Origin: Amnibacterium kyonggiense | Lineage (GTDB): Bacteria; Actinomycetota; Actinomycetes; Actinomycetales; Microbacteriaceae | DNA: 64,000 bases | Assembly (NCBI RefSeq): GCF_004364555.1 | Contig: NZ_SOAM01000002.1 | Coordinates: forward strand, 620,001 to 684,000 | Direction: 5' to 3' | Shown here: positions 1-8,836 of the stretch, piece after piece | Position numbering within the stretch: the stretch's first letter is position 1 | Layout of the letters: each line of letters starts with the position of its first letter | The notes under the pieces: model-generated | Databases searched by the model: none | Told to the model about the DNA's origin: nothing | Seen by the model: the letters and a program-made list of their open reading frames with translations, nothing else | Position numbers and translations under genes: made by a program

Positions 1-1
1 C

Positions 2-277
2 CGCTTCCGCAAGGGCAAGCGCACGCTGACGGCCGCGGCGGCGGAGTACGGCGTCGACCTCACCGACGCGCACGACGCCGGCGCGGACGCGATCGCTGCG
101 GGCCGGCTCGCGCAGGCCATCGCCCGGCGCCACCCCGACGCACTGGCGATGGAGGCGCAGGAGCTCCACGACGCGCAGGTGGCGTGGTGCGCCGACCAGG
201 CGGAGCGCTTCCAGGCCTACATGCGGGAGAAGCGGGATCCGGGGTTCACGGCGAGCGGCGGCTGGCCGCGGCGCTGA
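2..277 (+). CDS. 3'-5' exonuclease, DnaQ-like (C-terminal part)
   Basis: Only the last 91 codons are present; the gene enters from the left edge, with its first whole codon at base 2. The fragment carries AHDAGADA near its residues 23-30. This fits the final H-x-A-x-x-D motif of DEDDh exonucleases (ExoIII motif of the DnaQ superfamily), supplying the catalytic His and a metal-binding Asp. It ends in SGGWPRR, like other actinobacterial DnaQ-type exonucleases as I remember them. The protein would remove 3' nucleotides from DNA during repair or proofreading. Its stop lies 10 bases from the end of the convergent membrane glycosyltransferase gene. The N-terminal DxE motif is outside the window, so subfamily cannot be settled. 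Confidence 0.8.
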   Translation, partial: RFRKGKRTLTAAAAEYGVDLTDAHDAGADAIAAGRLAQAIARRHPDALAMEAQELHDAQVAWCADQAERFQAYMREKRDPGFTASGGWPRR

Positions 278-287
278 GCCGCAGGGG

Positions 288-1796
288 TCATCCGACCCAG
301 GCCGCCCGCTCCCAGATGCGAGTAATCGGCGTGAGCCGCCCCGTGCAGACGCGGACGGGCGCGCCCGTCTCCTGCGACACCACCCGGTCCGCGTCGGGCA
401 GCCGGGTGACCGTCTCGCACTGCGCGAAGTCCTGCCGCAGCCAGCCCATGGAGTAGCCGACGGCGACCACGACGTCCGTGGTCGCGGGCGGCGGTGCCGC
501 GTCGTGCATGGCGTTGTGGCCGCTGAAGGTGCGGCCGGCGAGGGACGGGGCGTAGCGCTCGATCGCACCGGCCTCCCCGTAGTTCCGGGTGAGCACCACG
601 GCGTCCGTGCCGTGCGCGGCGTCGACCGCGTCCACCCGATGCGCGAGCGCCGGCCAGCCGAGCTGGTCGCGGGCGGCCTGGTTCCAGGCGGGCACGACCG
701 TGCCGGCGAGCGCCGACGCCGGGACCACGGGCAGCGCGAGCAGCGCCGCGGCCGCCGCGTTCACGGCGACCGCCGCGACGAGCATGGCCCGGCGGCCTCG
801 CGTCCGGGCCCACTCGACCGCGGGCACGCATCCGACCGCGAACACCGCGGTGAGCACGCCGAGGTCGTAGTAGAGCTGCGCGCCCATCAGCACGACGAGC
901 GCAACGATCGCGACGAGCGCGACGGGCAGCCACCGCAGATCGCGCCACCGGCCCCGCCGGAACGGCGCGAGGAAGCCCGCCACGCAGACGGGCACCAGCG
1001 TCGGCCCGAGCAGCGCGACCAGGAAGGGCACGACGAACGGGCGGACGGCAGCGGCGTTCTGCGCGGAGAGGGCGGCGCCGATCCGCAGCTGGGGCAGCCC
1101 GTGCGTCGCCTGCCACACGAGGTTCGGCGCGCCGACGACGAGCACGATCAGGGCGCCCGCCGCGGCCCACCCCCACACCGCGGCCCGGCGGGGACCCGCC
1201 GCGGCGAGACCGATCGCGATCGCGAGCAGCAGCGCCAGCACGAGCAGCTTGTTGTAGAGGCTCGCGCCCGCGACGAGGCCGGCGAGCAGGAACCAGGCGC
1301 CCTGCCGCCGCAGGACCGCGCGGATCACGAGCAGGAGGACGAGGGGCCAGACGACGAGGTCGAAGGTGGCCGTGAACAGCACGTGCCCGAGGAGCAGCGG
1401 GTAGTAGCCGAAGCCGGCGCCCCATGCGGCGAGCGCCTGCGCGCCGCGGCCGCCGCCGACCTCCGCCGTGATCGCGGCGACGACGAGGACGGCGACCGCG
1501 GCGACGAGCGCCGCCACGAGGCGGAGCGCCCAGGCCTCGTCGACGACCCCGGCGACGACGCGCGCGACGAGCGGCGTGAACGGCGGCTGGTCGATGTACC
1601 CCCACGCGGGCGGCAGCATCCGGAAGTACAGCTCGTCGCGGTGGTACCCGTACCCGCCGGCCGTCGCGGTGAGGACGACGAGGAGCGCGAGCGCGGGCGG
1701 CAGGACCGCGCGGAGGTCGAGTCGCGCCCGCAGCGCTGCGGGTTCCCGACGGAGGTGCGCGGCCGCCGGCTCGAGGAGGACGGCGGTCGATGGCAC
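288..1796 (-). CDS. PMT/ArnT-type membrane glycosyltransferase (GT39-like)
   Basis: A 502-residue, strongly hydrophobic protein with about 10-12 predicted membrane spans. After the first span comes a loop with H-R-D-E (D54, E55) followed by a GYIDQPP segment. This is the pattern of ArnT/PMT (GT-C fold) glycosyltransferases, where the acidic pair in the first external loop is catalytic. Such enzymes move a sugar from a polyprenyl-phosphate donor to lipid, glycan or protein on the outer face of the membrane; substrate cannot be read from sequence. The GTG start is supported by a TAGCGT -10 hexamer six bases upstream (leaderless arrangement). It faces the partial exonuclease gene and is not obviously in an operon. 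Confidence 0.8.
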   Translation of the reverse strand: MPSTAVLLEPAAAHLRREPAALRARLDLRAVLPPALALLVVLTATAGGYGYHRDELYFRMLPPAWGYIDQPPFTPLVARVVAGVVDEAWALRLVAALVAAVAVLVVAAITAEVGGGRGAQALAAWGAGFGYYPLLLGHVLFTATFDLVVWPLVLLLVIRAVLRRQGAWFLLAGLVAGASLYNKLLVLALLLAIAIGLAAAGPRRAAVWGWAAAGALIVLVVGAPNLVWQATHGLPQLRIGAALSAQNAAAVRPFVVPFLVALLGPTLVPVCVAGFLAPFRRGRWRDLRWLPVALVAIVALVVLMGAQLYYDLGVLTAVFAVGCVPAVEWARTRGRRAMLVAAVAVNAAAAALLALPVVPASALAGTVVPAWNQAARDQLGWPALAHRVDAVDAAHGTDAVVLTRNYGEAGAIERYAPSLAGRTFSGHNAMHDAAPPPATTDVVVAVGYSMGWLRQDFAQCETVTRLPDADRVVSQETGAPVRVCTGRLTPITRIWERAAWVG

Positions 1797-1802
1797 CGGG
1801 CG

Positions 1803-1808
1803 ACGCTA
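1803..1808 (-). promoter_or_regulatory. -10 element of the membrane glycosyltransferase gene
   Basis: TAGCGT on the minus strand lies 6 bases before the GTG at 1796. Transcription would begin at or beside the start codon, giving a leaderless mRNA. No clear -35 is visible. Confidence 0.5.
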
Positions 1809-1874
1809 CCGGGGTGGAACGGAAGAGGCCGCCCCCCTTGCGGAGAGCGGCCTCTGGCGGCTGGCCCGGGTGGG

Positions 1875-2123
1875 CTACTTGCCGAAGTTCTTGAAGCGCT
1901 GGTTGAACTTCTCGACGCGGCCGGCGGAGTCGAGGATGCGCTGCTTGCCCGTGTAGAAGGGGTGCGAAGCGGAGGAGATCTCGACGTCGATGACCGGGTA
2001 GGTCTCGCCGTCCAGCTCGATCGTCTTGTCGCTGGTCGTCGTGGACCGCGTGAGGAACGTCTCGCCGGAGGCCAGGTCGCGGAAGACGATCGGGCGGTAC
2101 TCGGGGTGGATGCCGGACTTCAT
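1875..2123 (-). CDS. rpmE2: 50S ribosomal protein L31, type B
   Basis: An 82-residue protein starting [16 protein letters not shown] and ending in a [11 protein letters not shown] tail, the full length of type B L31. It contains no cysteine, so it is the zinc-free paralogue of L31 rather than the CxxC zinc-binding form. In many bacteria the type B form replaces the zinc form when zinc is scarce, usually under Zur control. I see no clear Zur palindrome upstream in this GC-rich DNA. A Shine-Dalgarno-like AGAGG precedes the ATG. It stands alone between the glycosyltransferase and an ABC ATPase, both on the same strand. Confidence 0.95.
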   Translation of the reverse strand: MKSGIHPEYRPIVFRDLASGETFLTRSTTTSDKTIELDGETYPVIDVEISSASHPFYTGKQRILDSAGRVEKFNQRFKNFGK

Positions 2124-2246
2124 GACGGATGGACCTCTTCGGATCGAGATGCGGAACGACAGCGTGTCGAGGGCCGGCCCCGGGGGGCGGCGGGGCTGCG
2201 CGGAGCAGCCGACCGACGATGGTACCAGAGCGGCGGTGCGCCGGGG

Positions 2247-3038
2247 TCAGGCGCCGGCGGTCGCGCGGGCGGCGAACCGGCCGTCGCGCTCGGTGATCTC
2301 GACCTCCAGGCCGAACGTCGCACCGATGGCGTCGGAGGTGATCGTCTCGGCGATCGGACCGGCTGCGACCACCGCGCCCTGCTTCAGCAGCAGCGCGTGG
2401 GTGAAGCCGACAGGGATCTCCTCCACGTGGTGGGTCACCATTACCATGCCGGGCGCACTCGGGGCGCTCGCGTATCCGCCGAGCAGCTGCAGCAGCTCCT
2501 CGCGCGCGCCGAGGTCGAGGCTCGCGGCCGGCTCGTCGAGCAGCAGGAGCTCCGGGTCGGTCATCACCGAGCGGGCGATCTGCACGCGCTTCTGCTCGCC
2601 GTCGGAGAGGTCGCCGAAGCGGCGGTCGGCGAGGTGGTCGAGGCGCCATTCGGCGAGCACGCGGTTCGCGCGGCGCACGTCGATGTCCTCGTACTGCTCG
2701 TTCCAGCGCCCCGTCACGGAGTAGGCCGCGGTGAGGACGACGTCGAGCACGGCCTCCGTCGGCGGGATCCGCTTCGCCATCGCGCTCGAGGCGAAGCCGA
2801 TGCGCGGCCGCACCTCGAAGAGGTCCGCCTTGCCGAGCTGCGCGTCGAGCACCGTGACGGCGCCGCGCGTCGGGTGCAGCATCGCGGCAGCGAGCTGGAG
2901 GAGCGTCGTCTTGCCGGCGCCGTTCGGTCCGAGGACCACCCACCGCTCGGCGCTGTCGACCTCCCACGACACGTGATCGAGGATCGTGGTGGTGCCCCGG
3001 GTCAGCACGACGTCCGAGAACTGCAGCACCACAGGCAT
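2247..3038 (-). CDS. ABC transporter ATP-binding protein
   Basis: A 263-residue single-domain ABC ATPase. Walker A is GPNGAGKT at residues 37-44, the signature is the variant LSDGEQKR, and Walker B is LLLLDEP; a switch His follows in MVTHHVEE. It would hydrolyse ATP on the inner membrane face to drive a transporter. No permease or binding-protein gene lies next to it, so the partner and substrate are unknown; a ModF/YhbG-like cytosolic role is also possible. The ATG start is supported by TAGGGT seven bases upstream, as in a leaderless transcript. It is followed by rpmE2 on the same strand after 123 bases. Confidence 0.85.
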   Translation of the reverse strand: MPVVLQFSDVVLTRGTTTILDHVSWEVDSAERWVVLGPNGAGKTTLLQLAAAMLHPTRGAVTVLDAQLGKADLFEVRPRIGFASSAMAKRIPPTEAVLDVVLTAAYSVTGRWNEQYEDIDVRRANRVLAEWRLDHLADRRFGDLSDGEQKRVQIARSVMTDPELLLLDEPAASLDLGAREELLQLLGGYASAPSAPGMVMVTHHVEEIPVGFTHALLLKQGAVVAAGPIAETITSDAIGATFGLEVEITERDGRFAARATAGA

Positions 3039-3045
3039 GGGTCCA

Positions 3046-3051
3046 ACCCTA
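3046..3051 (-). promoter_or_regulatory. -10 element of the ABC ATPase gene
   Basis: TAGGGT on the minus strand, 7 bases before the ATG at 3038, in leaderless spacing. Confidence 0.5.
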
Positions 3052-3074
3052 CGGGCAGCCCGGCCCGGAAGTCC

Positions 3075-4268
3075 TCATACGAGCGACGCGTAGACCTCGA
3101 TCGTCTGCGCGGCGATCGCGTCCCAGTCGAAGACGGCCCGCGCCCGCTCGCGGCCGGCGGCCCCGAAGCGCTCGGCGACCTGCCGGTCCGAGACCGCGGC
3201 GCCGAGGACGCGCCCGAGGTCCGCGACGAACCGGTCCGGGTCGATCGGGGTGCCGGTGCCGTCCTGCACCTGCTCGATCGGCACGAGCCAGCCGGTCTCG
3301 CCGTCGACGACGACCTCCGGGATGCCGCCCGTGGCCGTGCCGACGACCGCGGTGCCGCACGCCATGGCCTCGAGGTTGACGATGCCGAGGGGCTCGTAGA
3401 CGGAGGGGCAGACGAACACGTCGGCCGCGGTGAGCAGCGCGGTCAGCTCCGGGCGCGGCAGGATCCGCTCGATCCACACGACGCCGCTGCGCTGCTGCTG
3501 CAGCTCCCGGACGAGGCCCTCGACCTCGGCCATGATCTCCTTCGTGTCCGGCGCACCGGCGCAGAGCACGAGCTGCACCTCCGGCGGCAGCGATGCCGCA
3601 GCGCGGAGCAGGTACGGCAGCCCCTTCTGCCGGGTGATGCGGCCGACGAAGATCACCGTCGGCCGGTCGGGGTCGACGCCCAGCGAACGCACGAGGTCCG
3701 CGTCGCGGTTCGGCTTCCAGGCGTCGAGGTCGATGCCGTTGTAGACGACGTGCAGGCGGGCCGGATCGACGCCCGGGTACGAGCGGAGGATGTCGTCGCC
3801 CATCCCGCGGCTGACGGCGATCACGGCGTCGGCCGCCTCGTAGGCGGTGCGCTCGATCTCGGAGGAGATGCGGTACCCGCCGCCGAGCTGCTCGGCCTTC
3901 CACGGCCGCAGCGGCTCGAGGCTGTGCGCGGTGACGACGTGCGGCACCCCGTGCAGGAGCTTCGCGAGGTGCCCGCCCGCGTTGGCGTACCAGGTGTGCG
4001 AGTGCACGAGGTCCGTCCCCGCGGCGCCCTGCGCCATCTGCAGGTCGACGCCGAGGGTCGAGAGCGACCCGTTCGCGCCCTCGAGCTCGGCGGGCGGCCG
4101 GTACGCGGTCACGTCCGCTTCGTCGCGCGGCGCGCCGAAGCAGCGGACCCGCACCTCGATGCGCGATCGCAGCGCGCGGGTCAGCTCGGCGACGTGCACC
4201 CCCGCTCCCCCGTAGATCTCCGGCGGGTACTCCTTCGTCAGCAGATCGACGCGCACGGGCGCCACCAT
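3075..4268 (-). CDS. glgA: Glycogen synthase, actinobacterial type
   Basis: A 397-residue GT-B glycosyltransferase. The N-terminus (residues 4-25) carries the [15 protein letters not shown] glycine-rich donor loop. The C-terminal half carries [15 protein letters not shown] and the E-x7-E motif region [20 protein letters not shown]. This matches the actinobacterial GlgA/GlgM family, which uses ADP-glucose to build alpha-1,4-glucan or maltose-1-phosphate rather than the longer E. coli-type GlgA. It is divergent from glgC, which makes ADP-glucose, so the two form a glycogen divergon with a 97-base shared control region. Whether the product is glycogen directly or maltose-1-phosphate cannot be decided here. 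Confidence 0.92.
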   Translation of the reverse strand: MVAPVRVDLLTKEYPPEIYGGAGVHVAELTRALRSRIEVRVRCFGAPRDEADVTAYRPPAELEGANGSLSTLGVDLQMAQGAAGTDLVHSHTWYANAGGHLAKLLHGVPHVVTAHSLEPLRPWKAEQLGGGYRISSEIERTAYEAADAVIAVSRGMGDDILRSYPGVDPARLHVVYNGIDLDAWKPNRDADLVRSLGVDPDRPTVIFVGRITRQKGLPYLLRAAASLPPEVQLVLCAGAPDTKEIMAEVEGLVRELQQQRSGVVWIERILPRPELTALLTAADVFVCPSVYEPLGIVNLEAMACGTAVVGTATGGIPEVVVDGETGWLVPIEQVQDGTGTPIDPDRFVADLGRVLGAAVSDRQVAERFGAAGRERARAVFDWDAIAAQTIEVYASLV

Positions 4269-4352
4269 AGACCCCCGGCCGCCGAGTCGGCGGATACCCC
4301 CAATACGCCCGCTGATCGGGAATTTTCAGGGTGGCCGAATGTCGCTTGGGAG

Positions 4353-4358
4353 TACGGT
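4353..4358 (+). promoter_or_regulatory. -10 element of glgC
   Basis: TACGGT ends 7 bases before the ATG at 4366. This leaderless spacing argues for the 4366 start rather than the in-frame ATG at 4339. Confidence 0.5.
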
Positions 4359-4365
4359 GAGCGCC

Positions 4366-5607
4366 ATGCCATCGAAGAAGATATTCGGCATCGTGCTCGC
4401 CGGCGGCGAGGGCAAACGGCTCATGCCGCTGACCGAGGACCGCGCCAAGCCGGCCGTGCCGTTCGGTGGCGTGTACCGCTTGATCGACTTCGCCCTGTCG
4501 AACCTGCTGAACTCCGGTCTGACCCAGATCGTCGTGCTGACGCAGTACAAGTCGCACAGCCTCGACCGCCACGTCGCGGAGACGTGGCGGCTGTCGGGGC
4601 TGCTCAACTCCTACGTCGCCTCGGTGCCGGCGCAGCAGCGGCTCGGCAAGCGCTGGTACCTCGGCAGCGCCGACGCGATCTACCAGAGCCTGAACCTGAT
4701 CGGCGACGAGCAGCCCGACATCGTGGTCGTGGTCGGCGCCGACCACGTGTACCGCATGGACTTCGCGCAGATGATCGAGGCGCACATCGCCTCGGGCAAG
4801 AAGGCGACCGTCGCCGCGATCCGCCAGCCGATCGAGCTCGCGAGCGCGTTCGGCGTGATCGACGTCGACCAGAAGGACCCGACGGCGATCAACGAGTTCC
4901 TCGAGAAGCCGAGCGACCCGCGCGGCCTGCCGGACTCCCCCGGCGAGGTGCTCGCCTCGATGGGCAACTACGTCTTCGACACGGACGCGCTGATCGCGGC
5001 CCTCGAGGAGGACGCGGAGCGGCCCGGCTCGAAGCACGACATGGGCGGCGACATCATCCCCGCGTTCGTCGCGGCGGGCGAGGCGGGCGTCTACGACCTG
5101 AACCGCAACGAGGTGCCCGGCTCGACGGATCGCGACCGCTTCTACTGGCGGGACGTGGGCTCGATCGAATCGTTCTACGAGGCGCACATGGACCTCGTGT
5201 CCCCGGTGCCGGTGTTCAACCTGTACAACCGGCGGTGGCCGATCTACACCCAGACGCTGAACTCGCCGCCCGCGAAGTTCAACCGGGACGGGTACGGCAA
5301 CAACACGGTCGTCCACGACTCGATCGTCTCGCCGGGCTCGCTCTTCTCCGGCTCGCGCATCCAGAACAGCGTCCTGGGCCCGTGGGCGACCGTGGAGTCG
5401 GGCGCGTCCGTCACCGACTCGGTGCTGTTCGACCGGGTCCGCATCGGTGCCGGGGCGGTCGTGCAGCGCGCGATCCTCGACAAGAACGCGGTGATCGCCG
5501 AGGGCGCGCGCGTCGGTGTGGAGCACGAGCGCGACCGCGAGCGCGGGCTGACCGTCACGGACAGCGGCATCGTCGTCGTCGGCAAGGGCGTCCACGTCGA
5601 CCCCTGA
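4366..5607 (+). CDS. glgC: Glucose-1-phosphate adenylyltransferase (ADP-glucose pyrophosphorylase)
   Basis: A 413-residue enzyme that makes ADP-glucose from ATP and glucose-1-phosphate, the committed step of glycogen synthesis. The nucleotidyltransferase signature [16 protein letters not shown] is at residues 7-22, followed by [15 protein letters not shown]. The C-terminal third shows left-handed beta-helix hexapeptide repeats ([19 protein letters not shown] and similar). I chose ATG 4366 because homologues start M-x-S-K-K-x-F-G-I and a -10 hexamer sits just upstream; an in-frame ATG at 4339 would add nine residues. It is divergent from glgA, and serB follows after 26 bases. Confidence 0.95.
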   Translation: MPSKKIFGIVLAGGEGKRLMPLTEDRAKPAVPFGGVYRLIDFALSNLLNSGLTQIVVLTQYKSHSLDRHVAETWRLSGLLNSYVASVPAQQRLGKRWYLGSADAIYQSLNLIGDEQPDIVVVVGADHVYRMDFAQMIEAHIASGKKATVAAIRQPIELASAFGVIDVDQKDPTAINEFLEKPSDPRGLPDSPGEVLASMGNYVFDTDALIAALEEDAERPGSKHDMGGDIIPAFVAAGEAGVYDLNRNEVPGSTDRDRFYWRDVGSIESFYEAHMDLVSPVPVFNLYNRRWPIYTQTLNSPPAKFNRDGYGNNTVVHDSIVSPGSLFSGSRIQNSVLGPWATVESGASVTDSVLFDRVRIGAGAVVQRAILDKNAVIAEGARVGVEHERDRERGLTVTDSGIVVVGKGVHVDP

Positions 5608-5633
5608 TCCTCCCGGTCTGCCAGGCTGAGCGG

Positions 5634-6260
5634 GTGCCGCGCCTCCTCGTCGTCCTCGACGTCGACTCGACGCTGATCGGCGAGGAGGTCGTCGACCTCC
5701 TCGCCGATGCGGCGGGCGCGGGCGCGGAGGTCGCCGCGATCACCGAGTCGGCGATGCGCGGCGAGCTCGACTTCGCCGCCAGCCTCACGCGGCGCGTGGC
5801 GCTGCTCGCGGGGCTGCCGGAGTCGGCGCTGGTCGCCGTGCGCGACCGCATCACGGTCACCGACGGCGTGCCCGAGCTGATCGCGGCCGTGCACGCGCGG
5901 GGCGGCGCGGTCGGTGCGGTCTCCGGCGGCTTCGCGCAGGTGCTCGACCCGCTCGCGGACGCGCTCGGGCTCGACCGCCGGCACGCGAACGAGCTGGAGG
6001 TCCGGGACGGGCGTCTCACGGGCCGCGTGTCCGGGCGGATCGTCGACGCGACGGTGAAGCGCGAGCGGCTGCTCGCCTGGGCGGCGGAGCTCGACGCCGA
6101 CCGGACGATCGCGATCGGCGACGGCGCGAACGACCTGCTGATGATGGGGGCCGCCGACCTGTCGATCGCGTTCGACGCCAAGCCCGCGGTGCGGGCGGCG
6201 GCCGACCTCAGCCTCCCCGGCCGCTCGCTGCGACCCGTCGTCGGCCTGCTCCGAGCCTGA
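5634..6260 (+). CDS. serB: Phosphoserine phosphatase (HAD family)
   Basis: A 208-residue HAD phosphatase that releases serine from phosphoserine, the last step of serine synthesis. Motif I is LDVDSTL with nucleophile D9 and acid/base D11. Motif II is in AVSGGF, the motif III lysine is in TVKRERLL, and motif IV is GDGANDLLMM. The protein is the short SerB form with no N-terminal ACT domain. The GTG start begins directly at the HAD strand. An 11-base sequence ending at the stop (TCCGAGCCTGA, 6250-6260) is repeated at 6272-6282, and a small GC hairpin follows at 6290-6305. Confidence 0.88.
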   Translation: MPRLLVVLDVDSTLIGEEVVDLLADAAGAGAEVAAITESAMRGELDFAASLTRRVALLAGLPESALVAVRDRITVTDGVPELIAAVHARGGAVGAVSGGFAQVLDPLADALGLDRRHANELEVRDGRLTGRVSGRIVDATVKRERLLAWAAELDADRTIAIGDGANDLLMMGAADLSIAFDAKPAVRAAADLSLPGRSLRPVVGLLRA

Positions 6261-6289
6261 GCGCGTGCTGATCCGAGCCTGAACCGACC

Positions 6290-6305
6290 GCGCCCGGCGG
6301 GCGCC
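6290..6305 (+). terminator. Possible terminator after serB
   Basis: GCGCCC-GGC-GGGCGC hairpin 30 bases after the serB stop, without a U-tract. Weak on its own. Confidence 0.3.
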
Positions 6306-6345
6306 TCCGCGCGCTCGGCGACGGGCGGGGTGCCACAGTCGGGCC

Positions 6346-7521
6346 GTGCTCGACGACCTCCTCCTGATCGCCGCCGGCGCCGCGGGGCTCGCGGCCGTGC
6401 TCCTCGCGATCCGCGCCGGCCGGCGATCCGGGCGCGACCGCATGCTCGCCGGGGTCGGCGCGACGGTCGTGCTCGGCGTCGCGCTGGGCGGCGCCGGGCT
6501 CGTCGCGCTCCGGCCGGGCCCGACCGCGACGGCGGCGGCGTCGACCCCCGAGGCGTCGGCGACGGTGGAGCCGATGCCCGTCGCGACCTGGCGGCCGGTC
6601 GTCCTCCGCAAGGGCCCGGGCTACGCGCGCATCACCCGCTGGCGCCTCGCCGACTTCCCCGCGGCGCTCCGCACCGATCCGCGCCGCCCGGCGCAGGCGA
6701 TGCCGAAGCACGGGGAGGTGGCCTCCGTCGTGATCCCCGCGACGCGGTCGCACTTCGCGGCGCGGCCAGCGATCGTCTACCTGCCGCCGGCCGCGCTGGT
6801 CGCGCAGCCCCGGCTGCTGCCGGTGATCATCGCGTTCTCCGGGCAGAGCCGGGGCGCCGGTCCCCGGGACCTCGTCTGGAGCGCGGACCTGCGCGGGTTG
6901 ATGGACCGGATCGCCGCACGCCACCACGGCGTCGCGCCGATCGTCGTGGTGCCGGACCAGCTCGGTCCGGCCTCGGGGAACCCCATGTGCGTCGACTCGC
7001 GGCTCGGGAACTCCGCGACGTACGTCATGACGGACGTCCGCGGCTGGATCCTCGCCCACCTGCCGGTGCAGACGGCCCGGCGTGAGTGGACCGTCGCCGG
7101 GTTCTCGCAGGGGGGCACCTGCTCGATCCAGTTCGCCGCGGGGTTCCCGTCCGCGTTCGGCGCGGTCGTAGACGTCTCCGGCGAGGAGACCCCGTTCGTC
7201 CGATCCGAGGCGGCCACGATCGACCTCGGGTTCCACGGCAGCCGCACGGCGTGGATCCACGCGTCGCCGCGCTGGCTCCTCGCGCACCACCGCTACCGCG
7301 ACCTGCAGGCGTGGTTCTCCGCCGGCGCCCGCGACCGGACCTACGGTCCGATCACGCCGCGCGTGGCCGGCTGGGCTCGGGCAGCGGGCATGACGACCCA
7401 CGTCACGCGGTGGCCGGGCCTCGGCCACAGCTGGGTGACCGGGGCGTCCGGGCTCTCGTGGGGCTTCGATCATCTGGCGGGCTGGTGGGGCCTCGACCGG
7501 ATCGCCGAGGGCGTCGCCTGA
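6346..7521 (+). CDS. Membrane-anchored alpha/beta-hydrolase (putative esterase)
   Basis: A 391-residue protein. Two hydrophobic segments (about 4-22 and 34-54) precede a Thr/Ala-rich linker, so the catalytic domain is probably anchored and exported. The domain resembles the putative-esterase (EstD/antigen-85-like) alpha/beta-hydrolase family. The nucleophile elbow is AGFSQGG with S254, and a likely catalytic His is in GLGHSW (H361); the acid residue is not certain. The family includes esterases and mycolyl- or acyl-transferases, but the substrate here is unknown. The GTG start has a CACAGT hexamer six bases upstream. The gene ends 13 bases from the convergent fabG stop. Confidence 0.75.
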   Translation: MLDDLLLIAAGAAGLAAVLLAIRAGRRSGRDRMLAGVGATVVLGVALGGAGLVALRPGPTATAAASTPEASATVEPMPVATWRPVVLRKGPGYARITRWRLADFPAALRTDPRRPAQAMPKHGEVASVVIPATRSHFAARPAIVYLPPAALVAQPRLLPVIIAFSGQSRGAGPRDLVWSADLRGLMDRIAARHHGVAPIVVVPDQLGPASGNPMCVDSRLGNSATYVMTDVRGWILAHLPVQTARREWTVAGFSQGGTCSIQFAAGFPSAFGAVVDVSGEETPFVRSEAATIDLGFHGSRTAWIHASPRWLLAHHRYRDLQAWFSAGARDRTYGPITPRVAGWARAAGMTTHVTRWPGLGHSWVTGASGLSWGFDHLAGWWGLDRIAEGVA

Positions 7522-7534
7522 GGACGACCGGCCG

Positions 7535-8242
7535 TCAGTGCCCCATGCCGAGGCCGCCGTCGACCGGGATGACCGCGCCCGAGATGTAGGCGGCGTCGTC
7601 GGAGGCGAGCCACACGACCGCCTTCGCGACGTCGTCGCCCGAGCCGAAGCGCCCGACGGGGATGCGGCCCAGGTACTCCTGCTGCTGCTCGTCCGGCAGC
7701 GCGGCGGTCATGTCGGACTCGATGAACCCGGGCGCGACGACGTTCGCCGTGATGCCGCGACCGCCGAGCTCGCGGGTGAGGGAACGGGCGAAGCCGATCA
7801 GCGCCGACTTGGACGACGCGTAGTTCACCTGGCCGGCCGAGCCGAGCATGCCGACGACGCTCGAGATGAGGATCACCCGTCCGAACCGGGCCCGCAGCAT
7901 CCCCTTCGACGCGCGCTTGACCACGCGGAACGCGCCGCCGAGATTGGTCGCGACGACGGAGTCGAAGTCCTCCTCGGACATCCGGAGCAGGAGCGTGTCC
8001 TTCGTGATGCCGGCGTTCGCCACGACGACCTCCACCGGTCCGAGATCCGCCTCGACGGCCCGGAACGCGGCGTCGAGCGAGGCCGCGTCGGTGACGTCCG
8101 CCTGGACGGCGAGCACGCCCTCCGGACCGGACCCGGTGCGGGAGGTGACCGCGACGCGGTGGCCCTCCGCCGCGAAGGCGAGAGCGATGGCGCGGCCGAT
8201 GCCGCGGTTGCCGCCGGTCACGAGGACGGTGCGCTGGGTCAA
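7535..8242 (-). CDS. fabG: 3-oxoacyl-ACP reductase / SDR oxidoreductase
   Basis: A 235-residue short-chain dehydrogenase. The Rossmann NAD(P) motif TGGNRGIG is at residues 9-16, NAG at 76-78, catalytic S127/S128, Y141 and K145 (YASSK), and a C-terminal IPVDGGLGMGH. This full FabG-like pattern suggests NADPH-dependent reduction of 3-oxoacyl-ACP in fatty-acid elongation. It is a lone gene here, so another SDR substrate cannot be excluded. I chose the TTG at 8242 because an AGGAG Shine-Dalgarno lies nine bases upstream and the protein then begins just before the Rossmann strand. Confidence 0.85.
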   Translation of the reverse strand: MTQRTVLVTGGNRGIGRAIALAFAAEGHRVAVTSRTGSGPEGVLAVQADVTDAASLDAAFRAVEADLGPVEVVVANAGITKDTLLLRMSEEDFDSVVATNLGGAFRVVKRASKGMLRARFGRVILISSVVGMLGSAGQVNYASSKSALIGFARSLTRELGGRGITANVVAPGFIESDMTAALPDEQQQEYLGRIPVGRFGSGDDVAKAVVWLASDDAAYISGAVIPVDGGLGMGH

Positions 8243-8273
8243 AGGGGGCGTCTCCTTCCGCGAGGACTCCGAG

Positions 8274-8279
8274 AGCCTA
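8274..8279 (-). promoter_or_regulatory. -10 element of fabG
   Basis: TAGGCT on the minus strand, about 31 bases before the TTG start, would give a short leader that holds the AGGAG ribosome-binding site. Confidence 0.4.
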
Positions 8280-8311
8280 GTGAGCGGAGCCGGAAGTCCC
8301 GGAGCCCGGCG

Positions 8312-8317
8312 TAGGTT
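8312..8317 (+). promoter_or_regulatory. -10 element of the DUF3099 gene
   Basis: TAGGTT ends 9 bases before the GTG at 8327, nearly leaderless spacing. It lies 32 bases from the divergent fabG -10. Confidence 0.45.
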
Positions 8318-8326
8318 GAACCCACT

Positions 8327-8611
8327 GTGACTCATGACGTCGTGCAGTCCGCCACTGCCCTCCCCGCCGCTCCGGTCGACGACCGCAAGCGGCGGATGCG
8401 CGCCTACTCCACGGCCATGTCGATCCGCATGGTCTGCCTCGTCCTCGTGTTCGTCGTGCCGGGCTGGTGGAAGCTCGTGTTCGGCATCGGCGCCGTCGCC
8501 CTGCCCTACGTCGCGGTCGTGCTCGCGAACGCGGGCTCGCGCATCGGCACCGTCGCGGTGACCCCCGGGCCCGCGCCGGTGCGCGCGATCGAGCCGCAGC
8601 GCCCCGAGTGA
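8327..8611 (+). CDS. DUF3099 small membrane protein
   Basis: A 94-residue protein with two hydrophobic segments (about 33-46 and 50-66) after a basic stretch RKRRMRAYSTAMSIRMVC. This and the PYVAVVLANAGSR motif are the hallmarks of DUF3099, a small actinobacterial membrane family of unknown function. It starts a three-gene run: its TGA overlaps the GTG of the small Cys protein, which is followed by the SURF1 gene. The linkage to SURF1 hints at a role near the respiratory chain, but this is inference only. Confidence 0.85.
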   Translation: MTHDVVQSATALPAAPVDDRKRRMRAYSTAMSIRMVCLVLVFVVPGWWKLVFGIGAVALPYVAVVLANAGSRIGTVAVTPGPAPVRAIEPQRPE

Positions 8612-8829
8612 CGACCGCGCCCGAGCGGCACACGTGCTCGCGGGCCGGCTGCCGGTCGGAGGCCACCACGGCGATCGAGTGGCGGAACCCGCGCATCCAC
8701 ACCGGCGACCGCGTGAAGACCTGGCTGGCGTGCGACGAGCACGTCGAGGTGCTGCGCGACTTCCTCGCCGCGCGCGCCTTCCCGTTGCGGCTGCGGCCAC
8801 TGGGGGCTCCGGCCGACCCGGTACCCTGA
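8608..8829 (+). CDS. Small Cys/His-containing protein of unknown function
   Basis: A 73-residue protein starting with GTG, overlapping the DUF3099 stop by four bases (GTGA), so the two are probably translationally coupled. Cysteines sit at residues 10 and 14 (CSRAGC), with a third Cys and a His in LACDEHVE near residue 43. This spacing would suit a small zinc-binding site. I recall similar small proteins in this position in Microbacteriaceae, sometimes mislabelled as acetone carboxylase; that label has no support in the sequence. SURF1 follows after seven bases. Confidence 0.7.
   Translation: MTTAPERHTCSRAGCRSEATTAIEWRNPRIHTGDRVKTWLACDEHVEVLRDFLAARAFPLRLRPLGAPADPVP
8822..8827 (+). promoter_or_regulatory. 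-10 element of the SURF1 gene
   Basis: TACCCT overlaps the 3' end of the preceding small gene and ends 9 bases before the SURF1 GTG, nearly leaderless spacing. Confidence 0.35.
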
Positions 8830-8836
8830 AGCCCTC

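Noticed and set aside
2124-2246. Zur box before rpmE2
   Set aside because: Expected for a type B L31 gene, but no AT-rich dyad of the Zur kind is visible.
504-6260. Very long open frames such as a 1918-codon plus-strand frame over 504-6260 and others of 500-1000 codons
   Set aside because: They are opposite or out of frame to clear genes, consist of Arg/Ala/Gly/Asp-rich low-complexity sequence, and arise from the rarity of stop codons in this GC-rich DNA. Only their 3' piece (serB) is real.
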